Shown here one piece after another: positions 19,517 through 28,097 of a stretch of 64,000 nucleotides of DNA. The stretch's first letter is position 1. Each line of letters starts with the position of its first letter. The notes beneath the pieces were generated by a model. It was not told the DNA's origin. It did not search any database and saw nothing but the letters and a program-made list of their open reading frames with translations. The translations under genes were made by a program, and so were the position numbers. The DNA is from Paralvinella palmiformis (taxonomy: Eukaryota > Annelida > Polychaeta > Terebellida > Alvinellidae), in assembly GCA_025642065.1 (NCBI GenBank), contig JAODUP010000012.1, forward strand, positions 1,146,001-1,210,000, written 5' to 3'.

Positions 19517-19573
19517 TGTGATTCACTTATCCTTAAAAGCATCCATGAACTATACCTGATCAGAAATTAATTG

Positions 19574-21046
19574 ATGATGTCTCTCAGACCGAATGCCTCC
19601 AAGGAGTTCCATAGTTCAAGTTCAAAACATAAAATGTCTAAATCCAGAAGAAACGATCCGGATTCTGACAAGGAGAATGTCTGCGGTCGAGATTATAACT
19701 TCGGATCATTTACATCAACTCCTCGATGTATGTCCATCAGGAAATTATCACCGGCTCTGAAATATGATCGACGTAGACTATTTTCTGCCACTGAACAGAA
19801 CATTATGTCAACAACGGGTTGTCAACGTTCAGGATCGTCCGAACTAGAAACCTCTGAGTGTTCACACAACTCGCAGATGAGGATTAATCTCGAGTTAGCG
19901 CATGGATCCTCCTCTGTGACCAATCCCAGGAAAAAGCCGGATTCTGCGTACAGCAATCGGACAAGAGGATCTCAGAGAACAATGAAGAATGGAGCATCTG
20001 ACGGCGACGAGTCTTACTGCGATGATACCGATGACGTCATCGGTGATTATTACTCTCTGGCCAATCTGTCCGGGATCAACGAACTATCGGAATATGACAT
20101 CTATGACCAAGCGTCCAATAGCAGCCTCCAGGAGAACTTCCACAGTACATTCTGCTATCCTCTACACAGTACACTCTGCATGGCCAATAGTAATGATACT
20201 CTGGATATTTCAAACGATCTCGTTCCCAATTTTGCTAAACAATTTATCTTGAGAACTCCGGCTGACAAAGATCCAGCTGCGAAGTGTACAGAACTGGAAT
20301 CAGCTGTCGTTGAATCTTTAGACGACGATGATATGGACACCTGTAATGAGATGACGGACGGAAGTGATTCATTCTGTGACAGTTCTTATCTATCTGATGA
20401 TGAGATCAGCATCGACGTGGATCAGTATGCTGCAGATTACGAATCTCTACAGAAGAGACACGGAGCGTGGATGGAAGGGGATAGTTCGACGCAGCCATTC
20501 TCCGGATCACAGATGCGCATTTCCTTCTCATCGGCGACGAATCCGGCCTCCGACGATCCGTGGGAGCGAAGCGATTCCAGTCTCTCCGATGTTTGGCCCA
20601 GTCCGAACAATACGTTAAACAGTCGGCATCAACTCTCCACACCTTACTGTCATCGGGCTATCTCTAACACAACAACAACAACAACAACAAGTTTGTCATT
20701 ATCTCAATGGAGATTGGGTGGTCATTGTTGTAAACATTCCGTAGCCAAATGTTCTAACATCTGTTCTAGCGACAATACTCACACACAACAAAGTGATGAT
20801 ACCGACTCTGGCTGCTCATGTTGTGACTTTCAGTCACAGAACAAACTAAGTACCATCTGTGACAACACTGGAAGATACCGTAATGTGGCTATAAAAGAGT
20901 GTATTAAGTATAGCAGTAGTAGTAGTAGTAGTAGTATTAACAGTAGTAGTAGTAGTAGTAACAGTAGTAATAGTAGTAGTAGTAACAGTAGTAGTAGTAG
21001 TAGTAGTACAAGTTCTGATAGTCTAGGTTTACCTCCAGTATTGTAA
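19574..21046 (+). CDS. unrecognised KEN-box protein, paralog of the gene at 28098-30011
   Basis: A 490-residue single-exon frame. The ATG at 19574 is chosen because TAA (19568-19570) lies in frame two codons upstream, separated only by a TTG. I do not recognise the family. Low-complexity, serine-rich, acidic in the middle, no membrane segment or signal peptide, so probably an intrinsically disordered soluble protein. Visible motifs: DKEN near residues 32-35 (KEN-box form used by APC/C), a T-P and an S-P site near residues 50 and 60, RRRLF at 66-70 (cyclin-docking RxL form), HSTFCYPLHSTL at 190-201, an acidic SIDVDQYAADYESL block near 279-292, DVWPSPNNTLN near 339-349, a threonine run near 366-372, DSGCS at 411-415, TICDNTGRYRNVAIKE at 427-442, and a serine tract from AGT repeats near 447-482. 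The blocks recur in the same order in the paralog, so the frame is surely coding. A cell-cycle role is inference from motifs only. Confidence 0.88.
   Translation: MMSLRPNASKEFHSSSSKHKMSKSRRNDPDSDKENVCGRDYNFGSFTSTPRCMSIRKLSPALKYDRRRLFSATEQNIMSTTGCQRSGSSELETSECSHNSQMRINLELAHGSSSVTNPRKKPDSAYSNRTRGSQRTMKNGASDGDESYCDDTDDVIGDYYSLANLSGINELSEYDIYDQASNSSLQENFHSTFCYPLHSTLCMANSNDTLDISNDLVPNFAKQFILRTPADKDPAAKCTELESAVVESLDDDDMDTCNEMTDGSDSFCDSSYLSDDEISIDVDQYAADYESLQKRHGAWMEGDSSTQPFSGSQMRISFSSATNPASDDPWERSDSSLSDVWPSPNNTLNSRHQLSTPYCHRAISNTTTTTTTSLSLSQWRLGGHCCKHSVAKCSNICSSDNTHTQQSDDTDSGCSCCDFQSQNKLSTICDNTGRYRNVAIKECIKYSSSSSSSSINSSSSSSNSSNSSSSNSSSSSSSTSSDSLGLPPVL
20911..21008 (+). repeat. AGT trinucleotide array inside a coding region
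   Basis: AGT/AGC/AAC triplets reading Ser and Asn in the gene's frame, giving a serine tract just before the C-terminus. The paralog at 28098-30011 lacks a tract of this length and ends differently, so the tract arose or expanded after duplication. Length variation between individuals is likely, as for any triplet array. Confidence 0.9.
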
Positions 21047-21401
21047 TTATAGAACATCTGACATTGTCTAGTTATCTTTGTTCCGATCAGAAGCTAACCT
21101 GTGATAAGTTTAACCTGTGATATGTGAAACGAAAAATGGGAGCCATTCACCTGTAGCCGTTGTGTATGCGTGTGTGTGCGTGCGTGTGTGTTAATTTATA
21201 CAGTTTATTTCTAGAATATATTAATTACAAGTTTTTGTGTTTATATTATTGTGTACTTGTGTTTTGCACTTGCATGTACACATTTAAACATATTCAACCA
21301 CTACAGAGAAGCATCTAGTCACGGATAAATACATTATGATTTTTTTTTAAATAACAGTTATGACATCACTTCTGGAAAAATCTGCAACACATAAGCAAAA
21401 A

Positions 21402-21412
21402 AATAAAATAAA
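21402..21412 (+). terminator. polyadenylation signals
   Basis: Two overlapping AATAAA hexamers at 21402-21407 and 21407-21412, about 360 nt after the stop codon of the + strand gene. They are the first canonical AATAAA signals I see downstream. A plausible 3'-UTR end, not proven. Confidence 0.5.
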
Positions 21413-23124
21413 ACTATTAGAGAAATATATTTTAAAAGGTGTTTATTACCATGTAAACATTATCAGAATATTGATCTATTAAACTTGTAAATGACAATTA
21501 AATGACAACAGAAAATACCATACACACACACACACACAGGTAATCACTTTTGGGTGTTATAGTTAATGGGCCAAGTACTAGACTTGGAGGGAGGTAGAAA
21601 TTATTTAATTATTATAAAGCTCAACTTATCAGAATTTTATTGGTTGCTTAAGAAATTCGTTCTATGCTTTGGAGCATAAATATAATTAAAACCTACTGCA
21701 GAGACAAATATTCCTAATATACACAAAATATCAAAAATCATATCACACTTAATATTAATGAAAATAATGTCACAGATTTATGATTTGTTTTTAAAAGTTA
21801 AATCACATTTTTGAACATTGTCATCAGAAAGCACATTTCTACTTTTAAACAAGAATGTTATTATTTTTCTGACCAGAGCTCGCCATTATAAAATCTTACT
21901 GAAAAAATTATTTTATTGTTTAATTTGTCATTGTAAAATGGCTCTTAAAACATGAAGCTATTTACCAAGGACAAGCAACAAGTTATTAATAATAATCATC
22001 ACAACTCATTGTTCTCTGACATACCTTATTTAATGAGATTAATTAAAAACTAACATAAACCTTTGGCAATACTCCATATGGAAATGATAGACCTCATCTT
22101 TATCTAATGTCTGTGAATTATTTCACAAATTAAAATAAATGTCATCCAACTTATAGTGGCTGAGTGTTGTCTTTGTTTGATTTCAGTAAGTATTGTGTGT
22201 CACAGGTTAAAAATAACGAGTAATAAAGTAATAAGTATTTTTTTATAATGTACACTGTAATTTTACAATGTATCATAAGTATATAGAAATGGGGGAACAA
22301 TATAGCTGAAGCTAACTTCCCACTGACACTTAACTAATCATAAATAAATTAGTGAACTAAAAGAAATGCAGCTAGTGTATTTGCAAGTCTGGTCCTGTGT
22401 CATTGATAAATAGAGAAATATGAGAACCAGGTACCAAGAAATGGGATGTTTAACTGGAGTGAATACACTGACTGCAATAAAGGTTGTTGCATTTTACCGA
22501 TCCTGAATATGTAGTTAAACTGTAACTTCTTAATTTGTGATATTGATTTACACAAGGAAAGGGTAAGATTCCATTTTTTCCATATAATAGGAAAATTAAA
22601 AGAAAGCAACTTACTAGATATTACAGAATTGCATTGAGGTAGATTTATATGACTAGATTGTCTTATGATTTGATGGACTCCATAATTCCAATCTTGATAA
22701 CTTCGTACTAATAAGTATATTATTTATATACTTATTTGTATAAGTTTATCATTTATATAAATATTATATTGTGATTTATAACTATAGTGATGGGGGGGGG
22801 GGAAATGCAATTCAGAGGGTGTTATTCAATTTATAACGTTTTATGACACACCGAAACACAAAAACGTATTATTTTTAATAATTGGACAAATTTTAAATGA
22901 TTGTTTACGATGATAAATATTGACCCTATTTTCACCCATGCTCAAAATATTTATAATTTCCAGCAAAAAACATTTATCTAACATATGTACAACGTCTTCA
23001 TTATACAAACAAATTACACAATGTCAAAATTATACAAACAGATACACATCGATAAAACCAGATGTTGTGTAGTTAGCAAGCTGTGGGCAATCCGGGACAT
23101 GGGAATAACTTACCAGTGTATCTT
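21413..23124. other. AT-rich gene-free DNA
   Basis: No gene recognised. One poly-G tract at about 22793-22802. Several further AATAAA-like hexamers occur by chance in this AT-rich stretch. Confidence 0.4.
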
Positions 23125-23241
23125 GAAGTGGGCAGTCTGAGGGTTGTTTCATCTTCTTCTTCGCCTCATTACCTTTGGAGGTTACTCGGTCCATTTAGGT
23201 TACTTTATGCAAAAAAGTAGCCGTCAAAAATCGTCACCATC
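23125..23241 (+). mobile_element. diverged, 5'-truncated SINE fragment
   Basis: Matches the body of the SINE: AGTGGGCA, GGTTGTTTCATCTT, CATTACCTTTGGAGGT, CTCGGTCCATTTAG and a degraded AGTAGCCGTCAAAA end. The tRNA-like head is absent. More substitutions than the copies at 5258 and 54033, so probably older. Confidence 0.65.
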
Positions 23242-23410
23242 TTTAGTAATACTATATTCGGTTAAGTGGAATGAATATCAGCTATATATGATAATGTTTT
23301 CCGACAAGGTAGTCACTAACAGTCATAAGTGTCGTTTGTTGTTTAATTCCTTTAATTAAATTGTTTTTACTAGGGTGAGTGACTTATAATTTAAGGACAA
23401 AAAGGTGATT

Positions 23411-23595
23411 TAGGGTGCCGCTTTTTATTGTGAGATTCCTTAGTTCAGTCTTGCCGCTGATCTCATCTAAGAAGTCGAGTGGATGGATACCTTCTAAAAA
23501 AATAAACATTTTATTTGTGGACGAAACATCACACGAAAACAGAGAGCACTGGGATTTTACCCCAACACTTTGAGGTCTACCAGTGCGGCACCCTA
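23411..23595. repeat. short terminal-type inverted repeat
   Basis: A perfect 11-bp inverted repeat, TAGGGTGCCGC at 23411-23421 and its reverse complement at 23585-23595. It could bound a small non-autonomous DNA element of 185 bp, but I see no clear target-site duplication and an 11-bp match can be chance. Confidence 0.25.
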
Positions 23596-25261
23596 CGCAC
23601 TACGTAATAGCAGAGGCTTGTCTATTACAAGGCAGTACAGTAGACCTATTTTTAGCCTATTGCGTGTTCTAATTATTCTATAATATGTTTTCGAGAGTAC
23701 GTATCCATCATGTGACGTTTCTGTATCCCGTCGTTGGATGATAGATATTATCTTTATGGCTATCTTTTATTATTATTAAATTAGGTGATTTTTTCTTCTA
23801 ATTCTAGAAATTAGCCATACGTGGGACATATGGCTGATGGTTTACGATCCCGGTTAGTTATCTAGAGTAACTAATCTGACTTAACAATTCTTTAATTTCA
23901 CTAGTTAACGCTCTAAATTAATAGTATAATTATACTTGTTTTATGACAAGAAATCATCTCGAAAAAAATCGGCTCTGAACTATTATATTAAATACAAACT
24001 TTATGTCAACTTTGAGCTTAACCCATTAGTGGATACGGATGAGGATGTTAATAGTTTATTGATATTAAAATAGGACAATTAAATAAACATAATCTCGTTA
24101 AAGGTCACGCTTGAATAGCTTTATGCCTCGAATTGGCAGCATGTAATGTGAAATGAGAGAGTTACATTAAAACTAATATTACCTCGAACTGATTATTAAT
24201 ATTTCACCTAAATTATCAAGCTGGGGTCATCAATATTAGGAAAATTCAAGTTACGTGGAACATAAAACGGATACTTTTAAAACAACCCCCTTGACTATTG
24301 TACAAAGAAACAAAACACCCTAATTGGACTTCAATTAATTACCAACGAATTTTAAAAGAGTGCCCTGCCCGCTTGACGTAAACACGTTAGTGACTTTTTT
24401 TCTATATAGTAATTAGTAGCCACAAACAAAACTACAACCAAATATGTCACACTTTACCACAGGCGTACAGATGGCACGTGCTATCATTTAAGATCAGTCT
24501 GAGATTAAATGTGTGAAGCACTTTATTAATTATCACTGTACATGAAACGATACAATCATTGATAATAAGACCCTAGTAGTTGGGCGGGTGACATCTGGAA
24601 GTAGATGTCCAAGTTCGTTTTGATTAGTCTAAATTAATTCTTGCGTTCATGGAAATGTCCTTTTTAATCGGAAATAATTCTTATCAGCGTAATAAGAAGT
24701 GTTATCTCTTTGTTAATGACTGGTGGTGTTTTATCGGAATTTGTGATAAGTTGTCTGACTGGCAAACAATTAGATATTTACCTTATGCTCATTGTTAATT
24801 TACTGTTGTGTTCTTTAACGCGCATGCACACACGCCACACATACACGAGCACCCACATATTACACACACATACCCCCCCCACACACACACACACCGAGCA
24901 GTTGTCAAAGAAGTGTGTAATCCATCTTGTTGCTATTAAATGGTATTTACCTATGGAAATAACAGCCTGTCCAATTATAAAGTAGACATCTGTTGATGCT
25001 CCTGGAAGTCTACTAATTGTTGGTAGATAATAACAGAATCCTAATCATCGACCACAATCTAAAATATCTATCGGCAAAGGCTATTTTTGGTGCTTTATTA
25101 ATATCATATCTATTCAGCCAAACAAACCACAATTATAATTGGTAAGGTTATATATAGTTGTTTACTTCTGCCATCCATATGTCCATTAATGATTGCTTCG
25201 AAAGTTACATAATAAATTATTAGAGCTTTTCTTCATAAATTTGTAATAGTTAACACTGTTT
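23596..25261. other. AT-rich gene-free DNA
   Basis: No gene recognised. A CA-rich zone lies at 24826-24895 and produces His-Thr codons in a 91-codon frame that I do not call. Confidence 0.4.
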
Positions 25262-25267
25262 GTTGAT

Positions 25268-25655
25268 AATGACGATGATGATGATGATGATGATAATAAT
25301 AATAATAATAAAGTACCCTTACTAACAGGAGCCATTCATTTATAAGTATACTGATATATGCTGCTGCTGCTACTACTACTACTACTACTGCTACCACTAC
25401 TACTACTACTACTGCTTCTGTTACAACAGCAACTACTACTACTACTACTAGTACTACTACTACTACTACTACTATTACTACTACTACTACTATACTACTA
25501 CTACTACTGCTTCTGTTACAACAGCAACTACTACTACTACTACTAGTACTACTACTACTACTACTACTAATAATAATAATTACAGTATTAATTACATTAA
25601 TAAGAATAATAAGGGTAACATTGTTCGCTAAAAGCCCCGTTTATATCAAACATAA

Positions 25656-25689
<34 letters not shown>

Positions 25690-25700
25690 TTCTAAAACGA
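25268..25700. repeat. trinucleotide zone: GAT, AAT, then CTA arrays with an internal duplication
   Basis: GAT/AAT repeats (25268-25310), then CTA repeats (25360-25580) and a further CTA block (25656-25688). Inside the main CTA array a non-repeat island (GCTTCTGTTACAACAGCAAC) occurs twice about 96 bp apart, together with its CTA flanks, showing block duplication. Confidence 0.93.
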
Positions 25701-26265
25701 GCTTAAACAAACCCCGCTATTTTTAGATGTGTATATTCCGAACCAGCGTCTTCTGGTATTTTTCTATCGCCACATTCACTAAACAACATCCAAAAACCTA
25801 ATAATTGCCTTTTGATGAGCTACTTAAATTGAATTTATCTCTGTAATTATCTGTATCAGTGACATTATTGAAACCCGTCTTTGTCATCACTTACACCGAC
25901 TGTCTTTCAAATACGAGTATAATTACCTTAACATAGAGAAATTTAAACATCATGACCGACTTTAAACTGTTACCATCAATAATGAAGGTGAGGATGAAAA
26001 CAACAAATCAGATGTGATGATTTAGACCATTAAAAGGACTTGAAAACAGTAGTTTATCTTTATTCTCTCATTATACTGAGCCATGAAGATGATGATGATG
26101 ATTATGATGGTGGTGGTGATGGTGGTGGTGGTGAAGCTAGACGTGCATAAAGTGTATTTGATAAAAAGGGAAATCAGTCGAATGCTCACATACTGTTTAG
26201 CAATGCCCATGCATACACATGCTTCTTTTGTATTATCGGTATGCAATTGAAGGTGCTGAGCGCGC
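25701..26265. other. gene-free DNA
   Basis: No gene recognised. Short GAT and GGT runs at about 26085-26133. Confidence 0.4.
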
Positions 26266-26266
26266 G

Positions 26267-26345
26267 CACTCGCGTTGGCTGAAATGTATTAGGGCGTACC
26301 ACTTTCGGGAAGGCCCCGATATGATGTATGCTACAACTGTACTAT
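26267..26345 (+). repeat. dispersed repeat, copy 1 of an inverted pair
   Basis: About 80 bp whose reverse complement matches 42661-42744. Shared blocks on the minus strand here: GTAGCATACATC, TATCGGGGCCTTCCC, ACGCC, and ATACATTTCAGCCAACG. A CA array follows closely here and a GTGC array sits beside the other copy. Non-coding; class unknown. Confidence 0.7.
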
Positions 26346-26365
26346 GATTTTAATTGCTGCTAACC

Positions 26366-26369
26366 CCCC

Positions 26370-26402
<33 letters not shown>
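26366..26402. repeat. poly-C and CA array
   Basis: Poly-C then a CA repeat, beside the dispersed repeat at 26267-26345. Confidence 0.9.
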
Positions 26403-26404
<2 letters not shown>

Positions 26405-26640
26405 GTATATATATAACTAATACGTTAATTCATTATTCAGCAATCCAAGGTAATAATTTGTGATTGCTACTGTAAACATTCCCCCCTCTCGTTTCTCTGC
26501 CTTAATATACGGCTTTATTACGAAGAGACACTGTCTTTTTGTTTCTAATTCATTAACCAATCAGAAGCTTTCTTCTATCTATAATTTTGTAGCAATTAGT
26601 GTGAATGGCCTGAAGTAGTTTTCGGATTATATTAACACCG

Positions 26641-26735
26641 GTCACCCCGTGACAGGCATTTAGACACCTGAGGTGTCATGCCAGAAAAGAATACACCCAG
26701 TTACCTCATACTGGGTCATAAGGCGTGATGAGGTA
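26641..26735. other. cluster of hairpins with pseudoknot potential
   Basis: Within 95 nt: GTCAC/GTGAC with a 3-nt loop (26641-26653); GGCAT plus GACACCT pairing with AGGTGTC plus ATGCC around one unpaired G and a 3-nt bulge (26655-26682); and ACCCAGT/ACTGGGT (26695-26701 with 26710-26716) around an 8-nt loop. That loop, TACCTCAT, is fully complementary to ATGAGGTA at 26728-26735. Whether it is transcribed is unknown. Confidence 0.4.
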
Positions 26736-27076
26736 AGTTCGGTAATTTTAGCATGCACCTAGCGACCGATACCCGGTGGTTGTTAAAGCATTGTAATGGT
26801 GCCACTTATAACACGAGCTAGCACAAAACATGCCAGTATGGTGAACATTTGTTCTCACCCTCAATCATCAGATGTGTACATAAGTGAGAAAGTCTGTCAT
26901 AATTCTCACATACCCTTATAGGCTACAACTGAAGTAAACTAGTCGGTTTGCAGCCAGATGTTCTGGCACCTGAAGTAGAAAACAACAAGAATTTGTTGCT
27001 TTGACACTATATCTTACGTCTCAGATCCAGGTTCAAATGTTAACAGTGTTTGTGACGATGAAAGGCGTGTTGTCCG
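26736..27076. other. gene-free DNA
   Basis: Nothing recognised. Confidence 0.35.
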
Positions 27077-27130
27077 GCTGTGAGCACCTGTCACGGTGTG
27101 GCTTACAGCTTGGAATCTCCAGCTGTGCCA
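27077..27130 (+). repeat. partial copy of the GAGCACCTGTCA repeat family
   Basis: Matches the head of the elements at 17068-17195 and 60637-60795: GGCTGTGAGCACCTGTCACGG and a following ACAGCTTGG. The match fades after about 50 bp. Confidence 0.5.
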
Positions 27131-27350
27131 GTGATAAACGGCGAAGGCACCAATCAAGAGAGCAGGCAAATACAAAATGAATAATTGTTTAAGCCACGAA
27201 CTAATCGTGTTTGATGGTTTAAAAAATATATGCTGTCTTCATACTGCTTAAGGTTTAATGTGTGATTGAATAAAATCAATTATCTATCAAGTGGAATTAT
27301 TTGGTTTTCGTCAGTTTGCAACATGTTAGAGGAGAACTACCTATATCTTC

Positions 27351-27351
<1 letters not shown>

Positions 27352-27390
<39 letters not shown>
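27352..27390. repeat. GT dinucleotide array
   Basis: Pure GT repeat. A looser GT/GC zone follows at about 27421-27460. Confidence 0.95.
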
Positions 27391-27391
<1 letters not shown>

Positions 27392-27555
27392 ATTGTATAT
27401 GAGTCACTTTGTGAATGTCACTGTGTGCGCGCGTGTGTGTCCGTGTGTTTGTGTGTGATATTGACCATGTTTCAGAAGCTCGACACATAGTTGAGATGTG
27501 CTAAAAACCATGTTATTAGAAAATTAATTGAAAACTATTTTTTCCTCAACAATGA

Positions 27556-27561
27556 TTTATT
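27556..27561 (-). terminator. possible polyadenylation signal for the - strand gene
   Basis: AATAAA on the minus strand, about 540 nt past the stop codon of the gene at 28098-30011. It is a candidate only. Confidence 0.35.
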
Positions 27562-28097
27562 CACACACAAATCTAGTCATATTATGCTATCTAAAGAAAC
27601 AACAACAACAATAACAAACAAATAAACTAAATAAATAACAAACAGGTGCAGAATTTAGTAGCATTACAACCCGCGAGGTGGGCTCCTATCTTGCATACGT
27701 CATCCATTTCTGCCTACAACGAGTATGTTATCACTTACTGCAGACAAGACAACTACAAATGATGTTCATATCACAATCACAATATCACAGCATCTTCACT
27801 ATATCTATTACCGCGTGGCGTTCATTGCCATTTTGGAACATTTTCTGACTTATCAATAGAAAATGAAACCGTTATGATGTGAGCGATGATTTTGTCTAAA
27901 CGTTAGTTAACAATCAATGCTCCTACAGCTATGGTAACGCAAATAAATGACAACTAATTTGTGCTAAGATTATATGATAACAAAACCGAACGATAAGGAA
28001 TACGATTATGGCAGCAGACTCGCGTACTAAACCATTTATATTGAGGTAGCTGATGGCAAATAGCAGGTCCCGACTGGAACGCCAACCGGAAGCAGTC

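Noticed and set aside
19989..20642. Out-of-frame and antisense frames inside the + strand gene
   Set aside because: Shadows of the 490-aa gene; only the main frame matches the paralog.
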